This document shows, piece by piece, positions 45,107-56,360 of a stretch of 64,000 nucleotides of DNA (its first letter is position 1; the number at the start of each line of letters is the position of its first letter). The DNA lies in assembly GCF_965363235.1 (NCBI RefSeq), contig NC_134841.1:36733440-36797439 (forward strand), given 5' to 3'. The stretch is from Mytilus galloprovincialis. Lineage: Eukaryota; Mollusca; Bivalvia; Mytilida; Mytilidae. Made by a program: the position numbers and the translations under genes. Below the pieces are notes generated by a model, which was not told where the DNA came from, did not search any database, and saw nothing but the letters and a program-made list of their open reading frames with translations.

Positions 45107-45871
45107 ATGTATATAGGTGGACTCATTCAACAGGGATCCAGTGTTGCGATTTTAGATGCAAGTTTTTATTCAATAAAATGGTTTCATGACTTTAATTTCA
45201 AATATAATCCTTGTTCAGACAAATTCCTTGGTTTTATTTATGAAGGAGGAAGGAGATTGCTAAGTAAACCTATAAACAAAAAAGAACCTATTACGCCAGA
45301 TATATTAAGGAAAATTGTTTTGAAGTTCGGAGATCATAATAATCTCAAAAAATTGCGTGTAGTAGTATTATTTCTGTTAGGATTTTCTGGATTTTTGAGG
45401 TATAGTGAATTGGCTAATATTAAGATGAATAATATTGAGTTTCAAGTCAGTCATGTTAAAATTCGCATTGATAAAAGCAAAACTGATTTATACAGAAGGG
45501 GTAATTCTGTTGTTATAGCTGCAACAGGTACAGATTTATGTCCAGTTTTTTGGTTAAATAAGTATATCAATTTAGCTGAATTGAGTAAAAATTCTGATAG
45601 CTATATTTTCAGAGCACTGTCTTTTACGAAATCGAAAGATGTTTATAAATTATGTAATGTAAATAGTCCATTGTCCTATACCAGAGCGAGAGAAATTTTG
45701 TTAGAGAGTTTATCAGATATTGGTTTAGATAAGCTTAAGTTTGGGCTTCATAGTTTGAGAAGTGGTGGCGCTTCTACGGGGCTAATAGAGGAGTCTCTGA
45801 TAGGTTACTTAAAGTCCACGGTAGATGGGCTTCTGATAAAGCCAAAGATGGGTATATTAAAGACAATTTAA
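45107..45871 (+). CDS. DIRS-order element: tyrosine recombinase part
   Basis: About 254 residues with LLGFSGFLRYSELANIKMNN (the Arg box region), an IRIDKSKTDLYRRG strand and the HSLRSGG box, diagnostic for DIRS recombinases. These enzymes insert circular DNA copies without target duplication. Confidence 0.8.
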   Translation: MYIGGLIQQGSSVAILDASFYSIKWFHDFNFKYNPCSDKFLGFIYEGGRRLLSKPINKKEPITPDILRKIVLKFGDHNNLKKLRVVVLFLLGFSGFLRYSELANIKMNNIEFQVSHVKIRIDKSKTDLYRRGNSVVIAATGTDLCPVFWLNKYINLAELSKNSDSYIFRALSFTKSKDVYKLCNVNSPLSYTRAREILLESLSDIGLDKLKFGLHSLRSGGASTGLIEESLIGYLKSTVDGLLIKPKMGILKTI

Positions 45872-45940
45872 AATCTCAATTGGCTGTTTCCTTGAATCTT
45901 GGCATATAGTTCTCAAATTATTTATTCCTTTGTTTTATCG

Positions 45941-46047
45941 AAGTTACTGCGAGCAAACAAACCTAAATTATGACTTGTCTCTTATTTAGCCATGTATTTA
46001 GTATAGAAATGTTTTAAATTCGGACGAATTCATGAGGGAGAATTTAA
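45941..46047 (+). repeat. DIRS-order element: B1 repeat
   Basis: A 107-bp repeat starting AAGTTACTGCGAGCAAAC and ending GAGGGAGAATTTAA, identical by eye to B2 at 46428-46534. Confidence 0.9.
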
Positions 46048-46296
46048 ATTTATTTCTATTCCGTTATATTTGGAATTTCCCTATTCTATTTCTATCTTTA
46101 GACTTGTGGTACAAGTTTGGCTAGTATGTAAATCAGAAGTGGTTTGATGTTACTGTTGTTTTCTGCACGTATATTTCGAGGGCGGTAGTACGGGTGGGGT
46201 TTTATAGGCATATATAAGTCCTGATTACGTTTGATTATTATCGATGTGCTCGAGTAACTTTGATAGACGAAGTTAACGTTAAGCTCTGCATAATAT
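46048..46296 (+). repeat. DIRS-order element: A2 repeat
   Basis: Second copy of the 249-bp A repeat, directly after B1; about two differences from A1. Confidence 0.9.
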
Positions 46297-46427
46297 ATTA
46301 CAGTTATGTTTGTATTGATATGTATTTAGAGGACATTGTGAATGTATATAGATGGAATTGTGGTATATTTTTGTAATTTGTAAAATGTTTACAAGATATT
46401 AAATGTTGTTTCGCTGAGAAAATAAGA

Positions 46428-46534
46428 AAGTTACTGCGAGCAAACAAACCTAAATTATGACTTGTCTCTTATTTAGCCATGTATTTAGTATAGAAATGTT
46501 TTAAATTCGGACGAATTCATGAGGGAGAATTTAA
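46428..46534 (+). repeat. DIRS-order element: B2 terminal repeat
   Basis: Second copy of the B repeat. LINE 2 sequence resumes at 46535. Confidence 0.9.
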
Positions 46535-47771
46535 CACTGCTTATTACACTGCCTAGGTATGTAAAGTCTTCTATTTCCTCGATGTTTATGGATCCAATCT
46601 TTATTGGAATTTTATTTGATTGGTTGTTGATTGACATGCCTTTCGTTTTCTCGATGTTTATTTTGAGCCCATGTTTGTTTGACATATCATTCAGTCTTGA
46701 AGTTTTTTTTTGCATTTGTGTTCTGTTGCTGAATAGTAAGCAAATGTCATCTGCAAAGTCCAAATCTTCAAGAAAGGAGTTGAGTGTCTATCTAATCCCA
46801 GTGTTTCCATTTCCTAAGGTTGATCTCATTCATCAGTCAACAACTATTAAAAAGAGAAGAGGAGAGATTATGCATCCTTGTCTGACACCTGTATCCACTG
46901 AGAACCAATCAGAACGCTGTCCATTGTTTAATACACTACATTCATACTTGTCGTAGAATATTTTTATCAGCTTGACTATTTTTTATGGTACTCCATATGC
47001 TCTTAGTATGTCCCAGATATATTCTCTTATTACACTGTCAAATGCTCTTTGGAAGTCAATGAAGTTTAATACTATTTTGTTCTGCCACTCTATGAATTGC
47101 TCTATGATGTTTCGGAGGGTAAATAGACGGTCAATGCAGCCTCTGTTATTTCTAAAACCTGCCTGTTCTTCACGCAGCTTACCGTTGATGGAATCAGTAA
47201 TTGTATTCTTGATGACTCTGAGGAATACTTTACTAGGGATTGAAAGTAGTGATATTCCTCGCCAGGTTCTGCAGAGTTTCAGGTCTTCCTTCTTTTGCAG
47301 TTTTATTATAATTCCTTTGTCCCATTCAGTTGGTATTTCTTCATCTATCCATATGTTGGAAAATAGATAATGCAGTATCTCGCTTGTTGACTGTATGTCT
47401 GATTTTAGTAGTTCTGCACTGATGTTATCTATACCTGGTGCTTTACAATTTTTTAGTTATTCAATTGCCTTTTGGATTTCATCTTTGCATACAGCTTCTG
47501 TGTCTATTTCCATTGCATCTCCAAACGGTTGAATGTCAGGTATATCATCGTTTACATCAGCCCTATTTAGGATACTTTTGAAGTGTTCTGCCCAACGATC
47601 AAACTTTTCCTTATCTGTAGTAAGAAGCTTCCACTCTTTGGATAGTACTGGTGCGTCATTATTCCTGGACTTTCCACAGAGCTGCCTAGTGATTTTGTAT
47701 ACTACACTGAGCTCTCCACGCTTTGTGTAGTATACAAAATCACTAGGCAGCTCTGTGGAAAGTCCAGGAAT
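46535..47771 (-). pseudogene. LINE 2 reverse-transcriptase fragment
   Basis: Minus-strand coding from DNA near 47771 down to the insertion junction. Contains a linker with WAEHFKSILNR, then APGIDNI, a WRGISLLSIPSKVF block, QAGFRNN, FQRAFDSV, TGVRQGCIISP and MDFADDICLL. At least three stops interrupt the whole. Homologous to residues in the second half of the LINE 1 polyprotein. Confidence 0.8.
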
Positions 47772-47774
47772 AAT
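47658..47774. repeat. Perfect 50-bp inverted repeat at the LINE 2 5' end
   Basis: Arms 47658-47707 and 47725-47774 are exact reverse complements around a 17-base loop (TGAGCTCTCCACGCTTT). The first arm is LINE sequence; the second is its inverted copy and ends in AAT, which overlaps the target-site duplication. This is the structure expected from inverted (twin-primed or snap-back) 5' ends of LINE insertions. Confidence 0.85.
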
Positions 47775-47782
47775 TTTCATAA
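47772..47782 (+). repeat. Target-site duplication of LINE 2, copy at its 5' end
   Basis: AATTTTCATAA, as at 40857-40867. Confidence 0.7.
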
Positions 47783-48344
47783 AGTTATTGTTTTATGTTG
47801 GTTGAGTTGTAGCACTGCATTTTATAAGTATCTAAATCTTAAAAACGAACAACCACGCTGGCTAAAAACAACATTATCGATCCATATTTTTTTCCGAGTA
47901 TTAGTTGAAAGCAAAGACCAAAAAATAAAACAAACGATTAATGATTCATCATGGAATTCAATATATCAGCAAAAACTTTGGATTCAGATCAAGCAAACTA
48001 ATGATAGTTATTATTAGACTGTCAACGAAAAATGATACCTATCTTGTTTCATAAAAAGCATGTATCTAAGCACAAACAAATAATAAAGGAACATGAAGAT
48101 TACTATGGTTCAAGTTGATACAAACCCTAAACAAAGACATTTTTGTTAAAACAACATGGCACCAATAGAAGATCCGGATTTTGTGTCTATGTTATCTTCA
48201 TAATACAAAAGAAAGGGGAATATAGCATGTGCATTTATCTGCAGATAAACAAAATGAGTCTAAGTTGTTAAACCAATCCAATTATCACATCACTACTTCT
48301 TTTGAACATATGCATTTGTTTAATGTTGAAGCCAAATAAAGCCA

Positions 48345-48415
48345 ACAGTAGTATACCGCTGTTCGAAATTCATAAATCGATTAGGAAAAAAAAAAAAAAA
48401 CAAATCCGAGTTGGC
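48345..48415 (-). repeat. Dispersed repeat family C fragment, inverted
   Basis: CAACAGTAGTATACCGCTG, then TTCATAAATCGATTAGG and CAAATCCGAGTTGG. Confidence 0.65.
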
Positions 48416-49074
48416 CTCAATATATATTATATTCATCTTTGGCTTTAAACATGTATTCATAAACGTATTACGTTTTAATATTTTAATTGTCATTATGCTG
48501 GTAAAGGTTTCAAACAGAATGTACAAATGCATGTGAGGTATGATTTGCCCCCGCCGGCCGATGTTTTAGAACCTTTCCCATGAATTAAAGATCTTACTTA
48601 AAAAGACTCGTAATAACTTCCAAATGATAATTATATGCTTGGTATGTAACTTGAATATGATACACAACTTGAGTAGCCAACATTTGTTTTGTTTATATCT
48701 GAAAACATACTCAAATCATGACTCTTATTATTTCTTCCACACAGGCAAAGCTATATACACTTACATTGTATGATAGTACCACATTAAAAGTAATAACGAT
48801 ATGAAGTTTGATCCGCGCTTGTATTTACAAAATTAAAGAATCACTAATCAGATTGATAAATTGTCGTTAGAACATTGACCTGTTATGTTATTGTGTACTA
48901 CAAAAATATCAGGATGGACATGATACGTTTTGAACATGCGAATTAAAAATTCTCATTGAAACATTTAAGTTTGTAGCTGTGTAAAAGGTATTTTACTCAG
49001 AATTATAATTAGCTGAATAGAGTTAAATTAATGTATTTGCCCTGATATCTTTGAAAACTTTGCCACACATGTAT

Positions 49075-49190
49075 TCCTCTTATAGTTGATGTGCTTACCT
49101 CTGTTTTAGTTTGCAACCCTGATTTGTTTCTCCCAATCGATTTTTGACGATTGAACACCAATATTTGACTGTTGCCTTTATTTAAGTGTC
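49075..49190 (+). repeat. Dispersed repeat family C fragment, direct
   Basis: GATGTGCTTACCTCTGTTTT, GTTTGCAACCCTGATTTG, GATTGAACACCAATATTTG. Confidence 0.6.
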
Positions 49191-49904
49191 TACTTATGTC
49201 ATACATTTGCATGCATTTCCCAACAAAATAAAAATGAGAGATGTTTTGATTTTTAAAAAATGTCATTTAAATTATCATGTATGGTAGATAAAGGATTTTT
49301 TTACTACCGGTATTCGTCTATTCTTTTCGGAGATGGTTGTTAGTTTAAACATATTAATTTTATTTCGGTTGTTCTGGCCTGTTGTAAGTCTAATACAGTC
49401 ATTCATGTTCCTTTTTTTTTTAAAGTATTTATAGCCAAAGTTCCTTATCATGTGGACAGTCATATTCTCGAAGGTTGCAGTGATAATACATTTGTATGGC
49501 ATTCATAAGCAGCAAATATTCCGGTTTATTAGTTTAAAGTTTTGTAAATGTATTCATGTCTACCTGTATAAATCGAGTTTTTATCATGTAATACATGCGA
49601 TAAGGAAGGTAAAAATAAATATTTAAGATTTTTTGAAAAGAGAAGGTTCACTGATTAAATGAACTAAGAATAAAAAAATAATATGAATTATAAACTTAAA
49701 TTACATTTTATACTGGGTATTGGTTAAAGACGTTATGAGTTAATTTATTACCCGTAACTTAATCTACGTTATCTTGATTTCAAATTTTCACGGCCTTGCC
49801 ATTTAAATTATCCTAAATTAAACGATATAACTTAAAAACTGTCAACCGGATATGTTTTTTATCATAATTATTTACCTGGCGGTAAGATAGGGTACCCCCT
49901 AGAG

Positions 49905-52900
49905 ATGTTGTTGGTACGAATTCTGCTTACTTGTTTTATTTTGATAGAATACTGTACAGGTAAAGTCACTTTACGTTTATTTTTACTAAAATGATTATGC
50001 ATATTACTATCGATGCAGCTACTAATAAGTTAATACTTGACTTTTTTACAGCAAGATGTGTTATTGAAAAGTTTTGCAATGAGTTTTTTTTATATTGTAT
50101 ACCTCACTCTAAGCATTTTAGTATTAGAACGAAACCAACTTAAATGATGGCCTTTCATTTCTGTCAACGAGTTGATACAATCGTTTAATGATTATCACCG
50201 AAGAACCATGATCTCGTATACACTTACATTGTTTGTTTCTATATTTACTATCAATATTTGCATATGATTACATCTGATTATTAACATATGGATTCGAAGT
50301 GGTTAAGGCAGGCCTTTGCTATACCTTATAGATCAATTCTTGTTAGTTGGTTTTATTTCGAGTTTGACGAATGACAGGTGCCACTACTGGGACAAAAGCC
50401 AACTACACTTCCAGAGCACCTGCTCTCACCCTAGTTTTGATCAGTTTTAAGTGTTTTATGTTGTGTTTTGTGGACTTGTTTATCTTTTCGTCGTTTGATT
50501 TGTCGACCTTCGACGTATTAGTTTTGAATGTCCCATTAGTAGCTTCTGTCTCGTTTGTAGCTAGTTAGCTATGAAACCATGGTTCTGTAACTTTTGGGCT
50601 TTTTCACATTTCTTGATTGGTGTAAGAAAGATATTTCTCCTCACCAGTGAAATATCTGTTCTAGGTAATGATTAGTAGAAATTCAATTATGACGACTAAT
50701 GTTCTTGGTTTCTTATGAATTTTTCAATTTGATATCACGAAAAAGGCGACCATTCCTTAAGACGTCACATATAAAAACACAATTTTCTGCAAATCTGTGA
50801 AAAGGAAGGGAAAAAAATGTCATAACAGAAACAGATTCAATCACTACAACTCGTGTGAACGATTTTTCTTCATTCTCAACATTAAATCAAATGTATTAAA
50901 AAAAACTCGACAAGCATCACGCTTCAAATACTTAAATTTAACTGTGTCGGGAAGAGAAATATCGAAACATAATTGTTGCAGTCTTGGAATTTATATTTAA
51001 TCCACCATTTTCTACATAAGGAAAAGCCTTACCAAGTTGTTTTCCATTTGTTTCATGTGTTGAAGCTTTTGATATTGCAATTTGATATAGGACTTTCCGT
51101 TTTCAATTTTCAATGGCGTTCGGTATTTTTGTTATCATACTTTTTTTCTTTAAAGAAACTAGGGACATGGTTTACTTTTCATTTGGCTAAGAATTTTATC
51201 AACTTATTTTAGAGTGTTTTTAGGGGGTGATATTTTGACATTTCTACGAATGAGTCACTATTTTATTTTTACGTCTTATTCATACACAAGGTCAAAATGC
51301 TCCACATGATGAAGTTAAAATGGCAGTTAATCACAGACTGAAATGTACAGAAAATGAAACACAAACCATATCATGTCGGAACGGAGGGACATGTTTCGCA
51401 ACTTTCATAGAAGATAGATTTGTTCGCTGTGCGTAAGTATATTAACGTACAAATACGAAAATGCGGCGTTCATTTTCCAGTGTCCGTAAAAATCATTAAT
51501 GAGCATAATAAATGTTTTATTTTATTTTGTGTCAATAAAGAAATTGTTCCTGTTGCTCATTTTATTGTGTCGTGACGCAGTATATGTTTTTCTTGAAAGA
51601 ATTTATTCATTTTAATACAACGTTACTGTAAACTTGATGTCTTTTAGAAATCGCAAAATGCAATTTATTTGTTTTTATTTTAAAATTTCTTTGTTGTACA
51701 TACCTTGATTTTTTGTTTCAGATGTGTAAAAAAATATACTGGTAAATTTTGCGAAATGATAGATATCAATATCATTTTTAAAAGTAAGTTTCATTAATCA
51801 TCTATATATATATATCAAAATGAGGAAACGTGGTATAAATGCTTATGAGACGACTATCATCAAAATATAAATTGGAGTAGAAGAAATCAATTATAGACCC
51901 CCGTGTTATCAGCAACAATACAAGAACGTCCATATCTTATATCGGCTAAAAGCAACAATGCAAGAACGTCCATATCTTATATCGGCACAAAAAGGCCCCG
52001 GGCTACATTAAAAAGATGAACCCATTCTAACAAAAAAAAAAAAAAAAACGAATGGCCTACATAACACGAAAAAACAAATATGACATGCATGAATGAACAA
52101 CAAGCACTGTACTACAGTTTCCTGGGACAGCCACAAAACAATTGAGCGCGCAACTCTGCGAACTAGGGACAGGCTGTAAGAACACAAAATAAGGATAAAC
52201 TGTAAACAATCAGTTGCAATCGGCTTTACTTAAAAGATCAACACAAGGAGCAAAAACAGCTAACATAAAAACAATAGCCACCAGTGAAATATGATTGATG
52301 GATTGTTTGTGTTTTAACGCCATTTTTAAGGGCCACATTTGAGCTATTTCGTGGCGGGCAGTTTTTATTAGTGGAGGAATCCGGAGTGCCCGGAGAAAAC
52401 AACTGACCTTCGATTTGGAAAACTGACAACTCTAGTCAAGGTTGGAGTCGTGTTCACCCACACGAGAGGGGTTCGAACTCTCAATATTAGTGTTGACTGG
52501 CTAGTGATTACAGTAGGAATAACATTGTGCAATGTCAAAATAAAAGTAAACAGTATCGGCAGGATGTAGAATGTTAAGTTCACATGACTGTAAATGTATC
52601 ATTTTATAGCAGTATATATTAAGTTATGTTTAAATTTTTTTTTAAACAAAATCATTGTTAAAAGCAATATTGAAATTTTCATTACTGTTTTAAATTGATT
52701 GAAAATTTCGAATTATGACGGGTATAAATATATTTGTGGCTTTCGATTATATTTTTACTCTTTGGTCAGGTTTTTGTTGTTTCTTTGACACATTATGTAT
52801 AATCATGAACTCCAGGAATTACCTGATAATGAAATTAATTGACAGTTTATGTTGGTTGTTTGTTTGCGTACCGTCAAATGAAATTATCTATGCCTATTCT

Positions 52901-53665
52901 GGACGAAAAAACATTTTACATTTACTACATGTTCTGTAAGGTAGTTATATCCGAAAAAAAGTTTAGGAAATTGAATAGCCACCAACATGATTATATGTTG
53001 CCAGTGGCGGATCCATTTTCATAAGTTGGGGCCCACTGACTGACCTAAGAGGGGCCCGCTCCAGTCACGCTTCAGTGATTCCCTATATAAGCAACCAAAT
53101 TTTTTTCCAAAAAGGGGGGCCCGGGCTCCCTGGGTTCCTCCTAAATCCGCCTCTGGTTGCAATTGGAATTGGGCAGAAATTTATCCATGCAACTTAGCAA
53201 CTTAGGACCCTCAGAGTGTTGTTGCAAGGGTTCTTTATCGTGCATAGAGCAGCGTAGGCGGTCTACACAACGCATTTCATTAATTACTATTCGAACCGTA
53301 CGTGGCTTCGTATTTAAACAAACGGACGTCCTACTTTAGCAAGGGTTTAATGCCGGTCGAATGAAGAAAGGGGTGGCCATATTTCTATACACCAGTTTTT
53401 GAGGAAATAAATTTTAAAATCATCAGTAAGTGTTTCAATCACACTTGAGATAATACATATATATTAGTCCGTTTGATATGCACACTTAATCTATTTCACA
53501 GGAGAACGAGAAGAGAAAACAACGAATGCAGGATTGATTGCTGGCATTATAACCATTGTGTTACTCTTTACTGTAGTCATAATTATATTAATCTGCAAAA
53601 AGAAACATAAGAGAGAGACAGAATTACCAGATATAAAACCGGAGGAAGAAATTTTAAAGGTGTAA
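49905..53665 (+). CDS. Gene 4: single-EGF membrane protein, ErbB-ligand-like (140 aa, 4 exons)
   Basis: Coding exons are 49905-49959, 51291-51432, 51722-51783 and 53502-53665, phases 1, 2, 1. Signal peptide 1-18; short lead; EGF cysteines at 37, 47, 53, 65, 67 and 76 (same spacing as gene 1) with NET sequon at 40-42; membrane helix about 97-117; then KKKHKR and an acidic tail ending EEEILKV. Phe replaces the Arg before Cys6. This is the most diverged working copy. The final AAG is followed by GTGTAA, so a donor in phase 0 after EILK is possible and would parallel the orphan exon at 38522. The simple reading, a stop at 53663-53665 in the membrane exon, is preferred because no tail exon was found. 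AATAAA at 54031 may be its polyadenylation signal. Confidence 0.85.
50365..50575 (+). repeat. Dispersed repeat family B, diverged copy, in intron 1 of gene 4
   Basis: CTTCCAGAGCACCTGCTCTC, TTTATGTTGTGTTTTGTGG, GAATGTCCCATTAGTAGC. The 65-residue frame is repeat-derived. Confidence 0.6.
50995..51160 (-). repeat. Dispersed repeat family E in intron 1 of gene 4
   Basis: CCACCATTTTCTACATAAGG, then GATATAGGACTTTCCG and TTTTCAATTTTCAATGGCG. Confidence 0.65.
51830..52220. repeat. Dispersed repeat remnants with a 43-bp tandem duplication in intron 3 of gene 4
   Basis: AAGAACGTCCATATCTTATA occurs twice about 42 bases apart. Flanks carry a GAGACGACTATCA end and an A-rich run, similar in build to family D inverted. 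Confidence 0.5.
52285..52525 (+). repeat. SINE-like dispersed repeat with tRNA-type B box
   Basis: GGAGGAATCCGGAGTGCCCG, GAGAAAACAACTGACCTTCG, CACACGAGAGGGGTTCGAAC and GGCTAGTGATTACAGTAGG. GGTTCGAACTC fits a pol III B box. I recognise the type from bivalve genomes. It is not a functional tRNA. Confidence 0.6.
53001..53156. mobile_element. MITE of CCAGNGGCGGAT type in intron 3 of gene 4
   Basis: The left end CCAGTGGCGGAT and the reversed right end CCAGAGGCGGAT form the inverted ends. TTG flanks both sides (52998-53000, 53157-53159), an apparent 3-bp target duplication. Interior GGGGCCC-rich, no coding. Confidence 0.75.
53190..53345. repeat. Dispersed repeat fragment
   Basis: CTCAGAGTGTTGTTGCAAGG, TCTTTATCGTGCATAGAGC and GGCGGTCTACACAACG, GC-richer than the surroundings. 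I recall the type from other bivalve loci, but cannot class it. Confidence 0.4.
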
Positions 53666-54030
53666 ATAACAGATGAAATTAAACCAAGTTAATAGCTTAC
53701 TCTCAAAGATATAAACTACAGAAACTAACAGTAACATACGATGATAGCCAAATATAAAACTTTGTTATCTTTGATTTACAAGTTTGCATCATGTATAAAC
53801 CATAAAATACAGCCAGTAACAAAAGGAGAAATATATGTGTTAAGATCAGTGTTAGACAGTACAATTTCAATTAGACACTGAAAGATTATAATTGGAAAAA
53901 AGTAGAATTTTCTTTCCATGACATTGATATACCTATGTTATGAAGTCAACATTTTAGTGCAGATTGGCTGTCTGAGTATAGCATATTTTCTTATCAATGA
54001 ACAACTGTTATAAATTTTGGAATACGTGCA

Positions 54031-54036
54031 AATAAA
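54031..54036 (+). terminator. Possible polyadenylation signal of gene 4
   Basis: AATAAA 366 bases after the gene 4 stop, in AT-rich sequence, before any repeat. Confidence 0.35.
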
Positions 54037-54659
54037 TCTTAAACAATTCCGAAAACGGCTTTTGAGTTTTTATCTTAAGAACGTGTAGAATGACGGTTGC
54101 TATGGATACTATAACAAGCTCAATATGAAGATGGTTATGCCGTTATTTGGTGTTTATTACTAGAATAGAATTTAAAATGCTTCTTTCGCACACATCTTTC
54201 CATTTTCCTAATTTTTATTATATAATGTAAAATATTCAGAAAATATGATTTTAATCGCCGATGGGGCAAACATACTTCCGGCGTTTTTTTCTAAATAGGA
54301 AAATATAAAAAAAAAAAAAAAACAGAGAAAACACAAAACCTAGAAGAATTCAGGAAGACTATAAAAATAATCAAAAATCAAAAAATCTACAAGAGAACAT
54401 AAGACTGAATAACACGAACTCGACCAAAACCGATTAACCTATATCAATGAAGGAAATCTCAAGTTTGAGACAACAACAGTGTTTATTTGCGACATCTTAT
54501 TTTTTTACACTGCAACTAGTTGTGTTTATTTCCGAAATAAAGTAACACAGCTATAATTTGTGCAATGTCAATTTCACCATGGAACACTTTCTCCACAATC
54601 AGGGGTTCATTAAGGGGTGAAAATAAGTTATCGTTTGTGTTACGATTTAAAAACATCTA

Positions 54660-54920
54660 TCAATAAAATTGAGAAAGGAAATGGGAAATGTGTCAAAGCG
54701 ACAACAACCCGACCATAGAGCAGACAACAGCCGAAGGCCACCAACGAGTCTTCAATGTAGCGAGAAACTCCCGCACCCAGAGGCGTCCTTCAGCTGGCCC
54801 CTTAAAAAATATGTATACTAGTTCAGTGATAATGGACGTCATGCTAAACTCCGAATTATACACAAGAAATTAAAATTCAAAATCACAAGACTAACAAAGG
54901 CCAGAGGCTCCTGACTTATC
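54660..54920 (+). repeat. Abundant Mytilus dispersed repeat
   Basis: GGAAATGGGAAATGTGTCAA, GACAACAGCCGAAGGCCACC, AATGTAGCGAGAAACTCCCG, GGCGTCCTTCAGCTGGCCCC, GACTAACAAAGGCCAGAGGC. I know this as a very common, highly conserved Mytilus repeat. It supports the genus assignment. The 61-residue frame is repeat-derived. Confidence 0.8.
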
Positions 54921-56289
54921 AATGTATTAATTTCACTTGCAGTATAAAAACAAGATTAAGTCAATGTCAAAAAGATATAAACTTTGTTGTACTCGGCGCA
55001 AAACCAGTTTCTCAGCCTTATACAAAAAAGTTAAAGTTTTTCTGACATTGACCTAATATTGTATATTTTTTAGATACCAATATAGTCGTCATTACTTGTA
55101 TTTTTTTTATGCCTGATTGTGACAATGTGACTTAGTGTAGATATCATGGCTAATGATGTATTTATAACAGTAGACGGTAACCCTGTCGATGCATCCGGTT
55201 TCGCTTCTTTAGGAATTCATGCGATTACATATTTTTTTTATTTGTTTCCTTGATTTGCTTTTCTTAATCGATTTACAAGTTTTAATGAACATCGTAAACT
55301 ACTGATGCCTATAAATATTAAAATATAGAAAAGTTAGCTAAATGTAAAAGCAGCAGATAATAAAATTTTACATGGTGATCAATGAAAGAGAAATTCAATA
55401 CCAGTCTCTTTTATGACATGGTTACGTTCATAAAACTTTCCATTTCAACTACTTTCAAGGATGTACTAAGTTGAAAATTTAAAAAAAATCAAGAAATTAA
55501 AATTGATACTATAAGCCAAAAGCGCACCAGGTAAGAAACAAAATAAGCTGAAAGAAATGATAGGTCACGCAGCTCCTTTTTGAGATATTTGAGTTTTAAA
55601 AAATGGATGGAAAAAACCTGACTCGTACTTTTACCTTACATTTGCATTGGCATTATTCGGGTCTCAAATTGTAAAAAACATAAAGAATATACTTGAAAAA
55701 TGATCTGTTATGCACTTATAAAGACTTTTATGAAAAGAAAAGTGGGTTTTATGGGACAAATATTTTACCCTGTATCGTAGTAAAAAAACCAAGGAGTCTG
55801 AAAATCTGACACAAATTTCCAAACTTCTCCTTAAGAAACATTGGTTCAGACACTTTTCTATAAACTGCATACTTCAATCAACACCGTGATTCAAGCGCAA
55901 GCCCAGGGATAATTTCTAAGTTGGAGATATACACTCCATGCATATATGATGTTGAAATGTTGCTTCAGAGTAATATCCTCATCTTTCTATAGTTAATTTT
56001 CTCAATCATCTCTTCCTACAATTTGTTTTTTAACCTGTGATATTTTTCGACCGTGTTTGGAAGACTTTACTTTGCATTTGACAAATTTGGTATGGGTTCA
56101 AATAGAAAATAGAACTCACTCTCTATATTTGTTTAATAGTAACTACCACTATTATTTGAGACCATAATCTATGTTTATGAGAAATCTCAGATCATAAAGG
56201 GATTTCATTCTTTATAAGGCTGAAATAGAAGCATATTTCATTGACATCTACCTTTATTTTTTTTCCAGATTTTTTTAATAAATGCTCTC

Positions 56290-56360
56290 CTTTATGATAT
56301 TGCCATTTGATTAGGTACTTTCATTTTTGAATTTTCCTCGGAGTTCAGTATTTATTTACT
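56290..56360 (-). repeat. Dispersed repeat family E fragment
   Basis: GCCATTTGATTAGGTACTTT, then GAATTTTCCTCGGAGTTCAG. Confidence 0.7.

Larger units (their letters stand above)
41425..46534 (+). mobile_element. Tyrosine-recombinase retroelement, DIRS order, Ngaro/PAT-like
   Basis: A 5110-bp element with split direct repeats in the order A1 (41425-41673), internal genes, B1 (45941-46047), A2 (46048-46296), B2 (46428-46534). This layout belongs to the Ngaro/PAT branch of DIRS. Parts: a gag-like protein with a CCHC knuckle, a reverse transcriptase with RNase H, and a tyrosine recombinase. It sits inside the coding region of LINE 2 without an obvious target-site duplication, as expected for recombinase integration. 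A1 and A2 differ at about two positions and B1 and B2 look identical, so it is probably young. It looks nearly whole, with at most a few breaks. Confidence 0.85.
40868..47771 (-). mobile_element. RTE-type LINE (LINE 2), 5'-truncated and split by a DIRS-order element
   Basis: Read on the minus strand, sequence runs from 47771 to 46535, then resumes at 41424 and ends at 40868. Motifs in order are APGIDNI, TWRGISLLSIPSK, QAGFRNNRGCIDR, FQRAFDSV, FADD, DFTYLGSVIS, then after the insertion GITKDIKASLSKAR, LLYGSECW, the RRWKWIGN block and a final KHEED. The endonuclease half is absent. The 3' tail is AAGTAAGTAAGT, like LINE 1. Stops interrupt it, for example after the IQKAIE segment near 47457 and before KIVKLIK. 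An 11-bp duplication (AATTTTCATAA) flanks the whole. Confidence 0.8.
47783..49904. other. Spacer before gene 4
   Basis: Holds two family C fragments: 48345-48415, inverted (CAACAGTAGTATACCGCTG, CAAATCCGAGTT), and 49075-49190, direct (GATGTGCTTACCTCTGTTTT, CAACCCTGATTTG). No exon was recognised. An acceptor-like AG at 49899-49900 or 49903-49904 just before the gene 4 start suggests an upstream untranslated exon here. Confidence 0.5.

Noticed and set aside
44607-45116. Overlapping frames of 169 and 86 residues with repeated CRxHLFARxMPH-like units
   Set aside because: They are the 29-bp minisatellite translated in more than one frame, not a repeat protein.
52238-52583. Minus-strand frames and a tRNA-like B box
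   Set aside because: The B box sits in a SINE-like repeat, no cloverleaf with a proper anticodon arm could be drawn, and the frames are antisense to the repeat.
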